Shown here one piece after another: positions 1 to 8,200 of a stretch of DNA of 15,328 nt. The notes under the pieces were generated by a model. It was not told the origin of the DNA, searched no databases, and saw nothing but the letters and a program-made list of their open reading frames with translations. Within the stretch, counting starts at the first letter, position 1. Each line of letters begins with the position of its first letter. Origin of the DNA: Flavobacteriales bacterium UBA1112 (GTDB lineage Bacteria > Bacteroidota > Bacteroidia > Flavobacteriales_D > Sanyastnellaceae); contig DCBH01000125.1 of assembly GCA_002313415.1 (NCBI GenBank), positions 1 to 15,328 on the forward strand, in the 5' to 3' direction. The position numbers were made by a program, and so were the translations under genes.

Positions 1-399
1 GAAGGCAGTTGGAAATTCTATCTTGAAGACGGACGACTGCAACACATTCACCGATACAGGTCAGGAAAGCTTCTTGAAACCATCTACGTCAACGGCACAT
101 TTACAACTTGGTTTGGGGAGGATAGACCGGAATCCGAAATCAACTACCGCGATAAAAAACGAGAAGGGCCTTTTCGTGAATGGCATGACCAAGGCGGTTT
201 CGTTTTGGAAACATTCACCGATGCAGATACGGGAGAACAATTGCAGCGTCGGGTCATGCGCGGAGTTCAGGTAAGTCGCGAAGGCGAATATGTTGATGGT
301 CTCCTTGATGGCCCCGTCTATCACTATTCAAGCGCTGGACGCTTGATTCGAACTGAGCACTTCAACATGGGAATCTTGGATCGCACAGAGAACCATTGA
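1..399 (+). CDS. MORN-like (YwqK-type) repeat protein, C-terminal part
   Basis: The frame is open from the first base of the window to a TGA at 397-399, giving 132 residues with no N-terminus. The protein has about three degenerate repeats of the MORN_2/YwqK type: GSWKFYLEDGRL with YRSGKLLETIYVNG, then KREGPFREWHDQGG, then GEYVDGLLDGPVYHYSSAGR with LIRTEHFNMG. This pattern of 'G-x-(W/F/Y)-x-x-(Y/W)-x-x-x-G-x-L' followed by a charged strand and 'xxG' is typical of the family. In Bacteroidota such proteins are often secreted or lipoproteins, and they are often labelled 'YwqK family antitoxin', although an antitoxin role is rarely shown. Any signal peptide would lie outside the window. It converges on rarA. 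The family is fairly secure; the function is unknown. Confidence 0.75.
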   Translation, partial: EGSWKFYLEDGRLQHIHRYRSGKLLETIYVNGTFTTWFGEDRPESEINYRDKKREGPFREWHDQGGFVLETFTDADTGEQLQRRVMRGVQVSREGEYVDGLLDGPVYHYSSAGRLIRTEHFNMGILDRTENH

Positions 400-606
400 T
401 TCCAGTAAGGCTCCGAAGTCATACCGCAGGGTTGCCCCTCGATTCAGACCTGGCTGATCCCTGAATGTCCTCTTCAATGGCTGCAATTGGCCTCTTCAGA
501 AGGCATGAGTCCAAAGATGGCAGAAGTGCCAATGGCAAAGCTGCAGTGTTTTACAAACCCCGGTTCTCCTTTTTCGATTGATGTGCTTTTCGCACAGGGT
601 CACATC
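400..606. other. Spacer between convergent genes, no supported gene
   Basis: This 207-base stretch separates the end of the repeat protein from the end of rarA. The + frame from 409 stays open into antisense rarA, but it has no ATG before 508 and no recognisable domain. A - strand frame also reads about 40 residues without a stop. Neither can be called a gene. A small hairpin lies at 582-596 (TGTGC, loop TTTTC, GCACA), but no T-run follows it on either strand, so it is not a convincing terminator. Confidence 0.5.
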
Positions 607-1893
607 TCAAAAATCGTATTTGTCACCCCAAACAGAATGAAGCCAATCCAAAGCAGCCTGTTCTCTGGAATTGTTGCCTGGCTTGTAAAATGTCGTTCCC
701 TCCATGCCTTTTGGCATGCACTCTTGACCACTGAAATGACCTCTTGCATTGTGGTCGTAGGCATATCCTGAGCCGTATCCCATATCTCTCATCATTTCTG
801 TAGGTGCATTTCTAAGCACCAGGGGGACAGGGGCTTCACCATGCCTTCTGATCCAATCTTGGGCCTCATTAATGGCCTTGTAAGACGCATTGCTTTTCGC
901 ACTCGTCGCCAAATACAATGTGCACTGGGCCAAAATGATTCGCGACTCGGGCCATCCGATGCGCTCCACCGCCTGAAACGCATTGTTGGCCATGACAAGA
1001 GCTGTTGGGTTGGCGTTGCCAATGTCTTCTGAAGCTGCAATCACAAGGCGACGTGCAATGAATTTGGGATCTTCCCCACCTTCCACCATGCGCGCCAAAT
1101 AATACACGGCTGCGTTCGGGTCACTTGCTCGAATGCTTTTGATGAACGCGCTGGTTACATCGTGGTGCGCCTCGCCTCCTTTGTCATAGCCGACATTCAA
1201 ATTTTGGACCTGTTCCACGACAGCTTCATTGGTCACTTTGCATGGTCCTGCATCATTCGACGCTAACCCATTTACAACCAATTCGAGTGTGTTGAGAATT
1301 CGTCTTGCATCTCCCCCACTGGCTCTCAACAACGCTTCTCGTTCCGCAATTTCAACGTTTCTCTGAGCCATCCTTTCATCGTCTTTCAATGCACGATGGA
1401 CCAGCCCCATAAGCAACTCAGATGAGAGGGATTCAAGCATGTAGATTTGGCACCTCGAACGCAGGGCAGGAATGACTTCAAAAGATGGATTTTCAGTCGT
1501 CGCACCTATGAGAGTCACAGTACCCGCCTCTACCGCTCCTAGCAAACTGTCCTGCTGCGATTTCGAAAACCGATGAATCTCATCGATGAACAACAGTGCT
1601 CTGCCCGCAAACATGCCATCTCTTTTGGCCGAATCCAGCACCGCACGGATGTCCTTTACTCCGCTGTGAATCGCGCTAAGAGCGTGAAATGGGCGATCTG
1701 ACTCCGCGGCAATCAGACGAGCCAGTGTCGTTTTTCCTACACCGGGAGGACCCCACAGAATCATGCTTGGCAACGTACCCATCTCTATGGCTCGTCTGAG
1801 GACAGCACCATCCCCAACAAGGTGCTGCTGCCCAACATATTCGTCCAACGATTTGGGACGCATTCGTTCCGCCAAAGGTGCATGTCCTTGCAT
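607..1893 (-). CDS. rarA: Replication-associated recombination protein A (RarA/MgsA), AAA+ ATPase
   Basis: A 428-residue AAA+ ATPase of the RarA/MgsA/WRNIP1 family, cytoplasmic, acting at stalled replication forks and related to clamp-loader subunits. The N-terminus PLAERMRPKSLDEYVGQQHL is a family hallmark. Walker A is GPPGVGKT (residues 48-55), Walker B is LLFIDE (D104, E105), sensor 1 is GATTENPSF (130-138) and sensor 2 lies in SGGDARRILNTLE. The C-terminal half carries the family's tetramerisation region, with HHDVTSAFIKSIRASDPNAA and ARRLVIAASEDIGNANP. Length is close to usual. The start is ATG with no clear Shine-Dalgarno. It is the last gene of a three-gene operon, 9 bases after the acyltransferase stop, so it is probably cotranscribed. 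The identification is secure. Confidence 0.97.
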   Translation of the reverse strand: MQGHAPLAERMRPKSLDEYVGQQHLVGDGAVLRRAIEMGTLPSMILWGPPGVGKTTLARLIAAESDRPFHALSAIHSGVKDIRAVLDSAKRDGMFAGRALLFIDEIHRFSKSQQDSLLGAVEAGTVTLIGATTENPSFEVIPALRSRCQIYMLESLSSELLMGLVHRALKDDERMAQRNVEIAEREALLRASGGDARRILNTLELVVNGLASNDAGPCKVTNEAVVEQVQNLNVGYDKGGEAHHDVTSAFIKSIRASDPNAAVYYLARMVEGGEDPKFIARRLVIAASEDIGNANPTALVMANNAFQAVERIGWPESRIILAQCTLYLATSAKSNASYKAINEAQDWIRRHGEAPVPLVLRNAPTEMMRDMGYGSGYAYDHNARGHFSGQECMPKGMEGTTFYKPGNNSREQAALDWLHSVWGDKYDF

Positions 1894-1902
1894 GGTCTAA
1901 AA

Positions 1903-2793
1903 TTAGGCTTGAACTTCGCTGTGAATGCGTGGATGGCAAGGTTGTGAATCCGGACGTGTGTGCTTCCATCGCCTGTGCGACCACAACCAGCGAACTGGGT
2001 CACGATGGATTTCTCGTTCCAGTTTGGCCAAACAACGATCGAGCACCTCTCCCTCAGTAAGGTCCGCAGTCTCCTCGGCGATCAACTCATAAGTCAACGT
2101 GTATTTCCATGGTCTAACCCGTCGAATGCTTGCATAGACGACTGCCATATCGTACATCTTGGACCATTGCTCCAATCCGTAGAATACGGCCGTCTCTGTA
2201 CCTAGAAACGTCGTCCACCAACTTTTACTCGGGTCAGCAGGACTTTGATCAAATCCCATGATGACAGCCACAGGATCACCGTGACGTGCCACATTCATCC
2301 ATGCTCGCCCATCCTTGGTTTGTACCATTTCCAAACCAAATCGGCTGCGGCTCTTCTTCATCAATTTTTCCGCTCTTTTGTTGCTCAGTTTCTTGTAAAG
2401 CGCCATGGTGCGAAATGGTAGGTTTTGATTTAAGGTTAAAGCACTCCACTCCCAATTGTTCATGTGACCTCCAGCAACCAAGACATGCTTGCCTCTGGCG
2501 TGCAAGGCATCCATGACTTCTTTGCCGTGATGCACCATCCCCGCATCTGCTTGTTGTTGCGACATGGAAAACAACTTTGCAGACTCCATTGCCAAATGAG
2601 CGAAGTGGTGCTGAAATGCCGCATATCGCCACCAACGTTCACGCATTGAAAGTTCAGGGAATGCTCGTCGCAAGTTTGAACGCACCACTTTCCCGCGATA
2701 CCCACCTACGAGCAAGGCGAGGAACGTCAATTTCCAGGCGAGTGCAGTCAGCACCCAACAGGGCAATCTTCCCAACAAAGCCATTGCTCTCAT
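1903..2793 (-). CDS. LpxL/HtrB-family lysophospholipid / lipid A acyltransferase
   Basis: A 296-residue membrane-associated acyltransferase of the LpxL/HtrB family, which adds secondary acyl chains to lipid A or related lipids. A hydrophobic N-terminal segment lies at about residues 12-31. The catalytic H-x4-E motif is seen in GGHMNNWE (H110, E115). Other family marks are MGFDQSP, the FLGTETAVFYG segment and the C-terminal RDPVRWLWSHRRWKH. The ATG overlaps the upstream hydrolase stop as ATGA (2790-2793), which suggests translational coupling. A second in-frame ATG lies at residue 4. The substrate cannot be told from sequence: Bacteroidota have several members of this family, and some acylate other lipids such as aminolipids or ornithine lipids. 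The family is secure; the exact lipid is not. Confidence 0.9.
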   Translation of the reverse strand: MRAMALLGRLPCWVLTALAWKLTFLALLVGGYRGKVVRSNLRRAFPELSMRERWWRYAAFQHHFAHLAMESAKLFSMSQQQADAGMVHHGKEVMDALHARGKHVLVAGGHMNNWEWSALTLNQNLPFRTMALYKKLSNKRAEKLMKKSRSRFGLEMVQTKDGRAWMNVARHGDPVAVIMGFDQSPADPSKSWWTTFLGTETAVFYGLEQWSKMYDMAVVYASIRRVRPWKYTLTYELIAEETADLTEGEVLDRCLAKLEREIHRDPVRWLWSHRRWKHTRPDSQPCHPRIHSEVQA

Positions 2794-3638
2794 GATTTCA
2801 ATCGTTTATCTAGCCACGATGCATGTTGCTCACGCCATTCCCCACCTTTCCTTGCCAAGGACAAACCGTCATAGGCCAAGCGAACCCCTTGAGGCAAGTC
2901 TTGTTCCACAATTGAGTGAATCCCCATCAGATGACTGATGTGAGTCAAATAAGTGATTTTGGCACCGACGGCCTCAGCCACATCAAGAGCCTCTGACAAA
3001 GAGAAATGACTGTAGTGATTGCGGGGTCGTAGCGCATTTAACACCAAGACCTCGAGCCCGTGCATCTCATTCCTCGTCTTTTCTGAAATGGCACTGGCAT
3101 CCGTAACGTAGGCCACATTGTCAACTCGAAATCCGTGAATGGGCAATTGACCGTGCATGACCGACAAAGGATACCAACTCATCTGACCCGCCATAAAAGA
3201 TTCACCATCTTGAATACGCGACACATGGACATCCGGAACGCCCCCGTGTTTTAATTTTTCAAAAGCATAATGAAAATCACGACGCAAAGCTTTCTCCACG
3301 CGATCTGAAGCGTGCACGGTCATGGCCTGTTTTTGAAGATAATTGAATGGGCGTATGTCATCCATGCCGGCAAGGTGGTCTTTGTGCTCATGGGTGTAGA
3401 CGATGGCATCTAAGCTTTCAAAGCCTTCGCGCAACATTTGAATTCTGAAATCGGGACCTGTATCAATGACCACACGCGAAGATTCAGATTCCAAGACCAC
3501 AGAAGCCCGGAGACGCTCGTCTTTTGAATCCATTGAGGCACAGACCTCACAATGACACCCAATGATCGGAACGCCTTGGGATGTTCCAGTACCAAGGAAG
3601 ACCAAACGAGACAATCTCTTCACCTCCGCTCCGTTCAT
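2790..3638 (-). CDS. MBL-fold metallo-hydrolase (PhnP-like)
   Basis: A 282-residue metallo-beta-lactamase-fold hydrolase, probably a cytoplasmic phosphodiesterase of the PhnP/RNase Z-like group. FLGTGTSQGVP (residues 14-24) begins the fold. The metal-binding motif THEHKDH is at 82-88 (H83, H85, D87, H88). H162, D180 (in YVTDAS) and H233 or H236 (in LTHISHLMG) complete the site. The cysteines in GCHCEVC (C28, C30, C33) match the structural zinc site of PhnP-like proteins. The ATG at 3638 puts 13 residues before the first strand and has no Shine-Dalgarno. A TTG at 3614 follows a good GGAGGTG (3627-3621) and would give MSRLVFLGTG, closer to the usual family start, so the true start is open. It is first in the operon with the acyltransferase and rarA. 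No phn genes are nearby, so a phosphonate role is not supported; substrate unknown. Confidence 0.9.
   Translation of the reverse strand: MNGAEVKRLSRLVFLGTGTSQGVPIIGCHCEVCASMDSKDERLRASVVLESESSRVVIDTGPDFRIQMLREGFESLDAIVYTHEHKDHLAGMDDIRPFNYLQKQAMTVHASDRVEKALRRDFHYAFEKLKHGGVPDVHVSRIQDGESFMAGQMSWYPLSVMHGQLPIHGFRVDNVAYVTDASAISEKTRNEMHGLEVLVLNALRPRNHYSHFSLSEALDVAEAVGAKITYLTHISHLMGIHSIVEQDLPQGVRLAYDGLSLARKGGEWREQHASWLDKRLKS
3621..3627 (-). promoter_or_regulatory. Shine-Dalgarno that may set a TTG start for the MBL hydrolase
   Basis: GGAGGTG on the - strand lies 6 bases before a TTG at 3614-3612, in frame with the hydrolase. It falls inside the first codons if the ATG at 3638 is used. Strong Shine-Dalgarno sequences are otherwise rare at the starts in this window, so this one may be functional. 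It could also be chance within codons 4-6. Confidence 0.4.
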
Positions 3639-3642
3639 GGCA

Positions 3643-3650
3643 CGAAGGTA
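3643..3650 (-). promoter_or_regulatory. Possible -7 box for the hydrolase-acyltransferase-rarA operon
   Basis: The - strand reads TACCTTCG, one mismatch from the Bacteroidota -7 consensus TAnnTTTG. A TTTG at 3669-3666 lies 15 bases upstream as a possible -33 element, which is shorter than the usual spacing. Transcription would start near 3637. That makes the ATG at 3638 leaderless or excluded, and fits the TTG start at 3614 better. It is one arm of an inverted repeat with the + strand box. Confidence 0.4.
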
Positions 3651-3654
3651 TTCT

Positions 3655-3662
3655 TACCTTTG
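3655..3662 (+). promoter_or_regulatory. Probable -7 box (TAnnTTTG) for the 494-residue protein gene
   Basis: TACCTTTG is a perfect match to the Bacteroidota -7 element. A start near 3668-3669 would leave a leader of about 16 bases before the GTG at 3685. The -33 element is poor: only TTC at 3634-3636, 18 bases upstream, stands near the expected TTG. Position just ahead of the gene supports the call. Confidence 0.5.
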
Positions 3663-3684
3663 ATACAAACCTTACTCTTACGTT

Positions 3685-5169
3685 GTGGACTTGGAACGCG
3701 TTATCCTTTCGGCCAAGCAAAAGGCCCTTCGCATCAATCTCAATCAGGATCTGTATGGCACTTTTGCCGAGATCGGAGCTGGTCAAGAGGTTGTTCGACA
3801 CTTCTTCCGTGCGGGGGGAGCTTCAGGCACCATTGCCAAGACCATATCAGCTTATGATCGAGACTTCAGCGATGCCATCTACGGGAAGGAGGCAAAAGGC
3901 AGGTACGTGTGTGAGTCGCGCATTGACAAGATGCTCGAACACGAGTACAATCTGATTGAGGAGCGCATCACGCGCGATGATCACCCCACGAAACAATACT
4001 TCGCCTTTGCAAATACGGTGGCCACCATCAATTACCACAAGACCACTCAGGGACATGGATGGTTTGGCATCAAATTCCAGACCTCAGCCACCAGCGAGCC
4101 CAACAGCATTGTCCTTCACGCCCGTTTTCACCAGCAAGACGCTCTTCTTCAACAACAGACGACGGGAATGTTGGGAGTCAACCTGATCTATGGTGCTTTC
4201 TTCTTCTACGAGCGTCCCAAAGAACTTTTGCAAAGTCTTTACGACAACCTCGAACGCGACCAATTGGAAATTGACATGATTCAAATGAACGGTCCAGACT
4301 TTCAGGAAGTCGACAACCGCCTCATGTCTCTCCATCTTGTGAAGCAAGGGATGACGGACGCTGTCATATTCTCTCCTGATGGACGGAATCGACAGGCTTC
4401 AGATGTTCTTTACAAGAAAAACATCTTGGCCATTCGGGGGAGCTTTCGGCCCGTCACCAAGGTGAACATCGATATGATTGCCAAGGGATTGGCCCAATTC
4501 AAACAAGAATCCAAAGTTGATCCAGACAACCTTCAAGTGCTGTTCGAAATCACCCTCAACAACCTTAGTGCTGAGGGCGACATCGATGAGCAAGATTTTC
4601 TTGATCGCGCAGATGTCCTATGCAGCATTGGCCAAACAGTGCTCATCAGCAATTACAGGAAGTACTACAAACTCGTAGAATTCTTTTCGAGGCATACCAA
4701 AAAACGCATGGGAATCATCATGGGTGCGTCTACGCTTGTGGAGATTTTCGATGAGCGCTATTACCGCAATTTGAATGGTGGAATTCTGGAGGCCTTTGGC
4801 ATCCTGTTCTCCCGTGACCTCAAGATTCTCTTGTATCCATGGAAAAATGAGGATTCTGGCGAATTATGGACCTCGGATACGACTCCAATTCATCCCAGGA
4901 TGAAGCCCCTGTACGACTATCTCGTCTTCAACAAGAGAATCACTGACATCCATGATTTTGACCCTGAAGTCCTTTCTATTTTCAGCAGAACAGCACTGGA
5001 ATCGATCAAAAAAGGTGGTGAGGATTGGGTCAGTATGGTCCCAGACTTTGTCGACCGCATCATCAAGGAAAACTGTTTATTTGGGTATTGCGGTGCGCCC
5101 AAATCGGAGGAAAAACAAGCTTCAGAGGATCCCGCTGAGGCTGCTGCGCGAGCCATTGAGCAAAAATGA
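3685..5169 (+). CDS. Conserved-looking soluble protein of unknown function, 494 aa
   Basis: I do not recognise a characterised function. The 494-residue protein has no signal peptide or membrane segment and looks cytoplasmic. Stretches that look like family motifs are FAEIGAGQEVVRHFFRAGGA (28-46) running into SGTIAKTISAYD (47-58), DAIYGKEAKGRYVCESRIDKM (63-83 region), GVNLIYGAFF (164-173), MGIIMGASTLVEIFDERYYR (342-361), NGGILEAFGILFSRDLKILLYP (364-385 region), and NCLFGYCG (463-470) near the end. The last 25 residues are Ala/Glu/Lys-rich and probably disordered. From memory, homologues with a similar N-terminus (MDLERL..AK) occur in other Bacteroidota and some carry doubtful labels such as 'TonB-dependent receptor' or 'nicotinate-nucleotide adenylyltransferase'. 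Neither fits: there is no beta-barrel or plug, and no HxGH nucleotidyltransferase motif. The GTG start is the first possible after the in-frame stop at 3661-3663. The gene stands alone, divergent from the hydrolase operon and convergent with rpoC. Confidence 0.85.
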   Translation: MDLERVILSAKQKALRINLNQDLYGTFAEIGAGQEVVRHFFRAGGASGTIAKTISAYDRDFSDAIYGKEAKGRYVCESRIDKMLEHEYNLIEERITRDDHPTKQYFAFANTVATINYHKTTQGHGWFGIKFQTSATSEPNSIVLHARFHQQDALLQQQTTGMLGVNLIYGAFFFYERPKELLQSLYDNLERDQLEIDMIQMNGPDFQEVDNRLMSLHLVKQGMTDAVIFSPDGRNRQASDVLYKKNILAIRGSFRPVTKVNIDMIAKGLAQFKQESKVDPDNLQVLFEITLNNLSAEGDIDEQDFLDRADVLCSIGQTVLISNYRKYYKLVEFFSRHTKKRMGIIMGASTLVEIFDERYYRNLNGGILEAFGILFSRDLKILLYPWKNEDSGELWTSDTTPIHPRMKPLYDYLVFNKRITDIHDFDPEVLSIFSRTALESIKKGGEDWVSMVPDFVDRIIKENCLFGYCGAPKSEEKQASEDPAEAAARAIEQK

Positions 5170-5218
5170 TGCAGAGTTAGGAAGCCAAAGCTCTTGGATT
5201 CACGAAAATTGAAAAACA

Positions 5219-5246
5219 AAAAAGGCACCCAATGGGGTGCCTTTTT
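5219..5246. terminator. Bidirectional rho-independent terminator
   Basis: A perfect stem GGCACCC (5224-5230), loop AATG, GGGTGCC (5235-5241) is flanked by an A-run on the left and a T-run on the right, so it makes a stem and U-tract on both strands. It lies 49 bases after the stop of the 494-residue protein gene and 18 bases after the stop of rpoC. It should end both convergent transcripts. Confidence 0.93.
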
Positions 5247-5264
5247 CTCAGCTTACTTAGGACG

Positions 5265-8200
5265 TTAATCCTCGTTTGAAGCGTGCTCCACGAGTGCATC
5301 AAATTCCTCTTTGGAACCCACTTTTAGGTCTGAAAATTGTCGCGTTCCCGTTCCAGCAGGAATCAGGTGCCCAACAATGACATTTTCCTTCAAACCCAAC
5401 AGGTGATCCTGCTTTCCACTCACCGCAGCTTCATTCAAAACCTTAGTTGTTTCCTGGAAAGAGGCCGCAGAAATGAAGGACTTGGTCTGCAAGGAAGCGC
5501 GGGTGATTCCTTGAAGCAAAGGCCTTGAGGTGGCGGGAATCGCATCGCGGCTTTCCATTTTTGGAAGGTCGCGGCGAACCAATGAGCTGTTCTCGTCGCG
5601 TAGACGTCGAGCCGACACCATTTGACCCACCTTCAACGTTTCCGAACCGCCGGCATCAGTGACGACAACCATGCCATAAACGCGATCATTCTCGTTTAAG
5701 AAATCGGCTTTCTCGATGATTTGCTTCTCAAGGAATTGGGTGTCTCCACCATCCTCGATGACCACTTTTTTCATCATTTGACGCACGATGACTTCAAAGT
5801 GCTTGTCATTGATCTTTACACCTTGCAGACGATAAACGTCTTGAATTTCATTGACGATGTATTCCTGCACGGCGGTTGGTCCCATGATGTTGAGGATGTC
5901 GTTCGGGGTTGTTGCTCCGTCTGAAAGGGGCATTCCCGCCTTCACAAAGTCATTGTCCTGAACGAGGATGTGCTTTGACAAAGGCACCATGTACTTGAAC
6001 TTACCTCCGGTGCGAGCCTCGACAATGATTTCGCGATTGCCCCGCTTGATCTTGCCATAACTCACAATGCCATCGACCTCGGAAACCACGGCAGGGTTCG
6101 AAGGATTACGTGCCTCAAAAAGTTCAGTCACTCGTGGTAAGCCCCCTGTAATGTCACCAGACTTTCCGGCCACACGTGGAATCTTACACAAAATGAAGCC
6201 CTTGCCAACTTTATCTCCCTCCTTCACGGAGAGGTGTGCACCCACGGGCAAAGAATACGTGCGAAGCACTTCCTTTTTCTTTCCCATGATCAACACAGCA
6301 GGGTTTTTCTTCTTGTCCTTGGTTTCGGTGATGACGATTTCGCGGAAGCCCGTTTGTTCATCCAACTCTTCACGGTAGGTTACACCATCTTCAATGCTTT
6401 CGAAGGCGACTGTTCCCTCCTCTTCAGAGATAATGACATTGTTGTAAGGATCCCATTGACAAACTGCTGTATCCTTTTTGATTTTCTTTCCATCCTTGAC
6501 AAAAAGGACTGAACCGTAAGGGAGAACAGTCGTGGACAAGGCCACTTTGGTCTCAGGGTCCATCACTTTAAATTCGGAGGAACGAGAAACGACCACAACC
6601 TCTTTTTCACCTTCCGCATTGGTTCGGTCGACCGTACGCAAGTCGTCGATCTCGACAACCCCGCCTTGCTTGGTTCGAATTTGGTTGGTATCTGAGATTT
6701 TCGATGCCGTTCCACCTACGTGAAAAGTGCGAAGTGTCAATTGGGTTCCTGGTTCGCCAATGGATTGCGCGGCAATCACACCGACAGCCTCACCCGTTTG
6801 CACAGGTCGGTTTGTCGCAAGATTCAATCCGTAACATTTGGCACAGACCCCGATGCGTGATTCGCACGTCAACACAGAGCGCACCTCCACCTCTTGAACG
6901 CCCGCTAGCTCCACGGCTCGGGCATCTACAGCTGAAATCAATTCGCCTTCAGCGACGAGGACTTCCTCTGTGACCGGATGCAAAACAGCTTGGCCTGTAT
7001 AACGACCTAGGATTCGATCCCCGATGCCTTCGACGATTTCATCGTTTTGACGCAGTGGGGTCATCGTCAGCGCACGAAGAGTGAAGCAGTCGTCTTCTGT
7101 GATGATTACATCCTGTGCCACATCGACCAATCGACGCGTTAGGTAGCCGGCATCGGCAGTTTTCAATGCCGTATCTGCGAGACCCTTTCGCGCACCGTGC
7201 GTCGAAATGAAGTATTCCAGAATGCTCAGGCCCTCCTTAAAATTGGACAAGATGGGATTTTCAATGATGTCCTGACCTCCGGTTGCAGACGACTTTTGGG
7301 GCTTGGCCATCAAGCCACGCATGCCGGAAAGCTGGCGTATCTGCTCCTTCGAGCCACGCGCACCAGAATGCATCATCATGTAAATCGAATTGAAACCCTG
7401 CTTGTCCGTTTCCAAACGGTCCATCAGAATGTTGGTCAAACGGGAGTTGGTATGCGTCCAAATGTCGATGATCTGGTTGTATCGCTCGTTGTTGGTGATG
7501 AGACCCATGTTGTAATTGTCCATCACCTCACCCACCTCGGCCGTCGCCTTTACCACCAATTCCTCCTTCTCTGGCGGAATAATCACATCATTCAGATTGA
7601 ATGACAAGCCTCCCTTGAAGGCCATTGTGAAGCCGAGTTCTTTGATGTCATCTAAGAACTGCGCAGTCCGCGGCACACCCACGCTGTTGAGAACGTGTGA
7701 AATGATGCCACGAAGAGACTTTTTGGTCAAGAGTTCATTGATGTATCCCGCTTCAGCTGGTACAAATTCGTTGAAAAGTACGCGACCACATGTCGTGTCG
7801 ATCAAACTGGCGTTGCCTTCAATGTCGACATATCTCATTTTGATGGCGGCATGCAAATCCAAGCGACCTTCTTGGTGAGCGATTCTTACCTCTTCCGAGG
7901 AGTAGCAAACCATACCTTCCCCTTTTACTTCATCTTCCTTCGTAGACATACGCTCTTTGGTGATGTAGTAAAGTCCCAACACCATATCCTGTGAGGGAAC
8001 CGCAATTGGGGCGCCATTCGCTGGATTCAGGATGTTGTGAGAGCCAAGCATCAGAAGCTGGGCCTCGAGAATTGCTGCCGATCCCAGGGGCAGATGCACC
8101 GCCATCTGGTCGCCATCAAAGTCCGCGTTGAATGCTGTACAAGCGAGTGGATGCAACTGCAGCGCCTTTCCTTCAATGAGCTTTGGCTGAAAAGCTTGAA

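Noticed and set aside
582..596. Small hairpin that could end rarA transcription
   Set aside because: Only 5 bp with no T-run on either strand.
409..771. + strand frame open after the repeat protein, in the same frame
   Set aside because: Two stops (397-399 and 406-408) separate it from the repeat protein, it has no good start, and its second half is antisense to rarA. The first 66 codons look protein-like but match nothing I know.
3685..5169. TonB-dependent receptor or NaMN adenylyltransferase label for the unknown protein
   Set aside because: No signal peptide, plug, barrel pattern or HxGH motif is visible.
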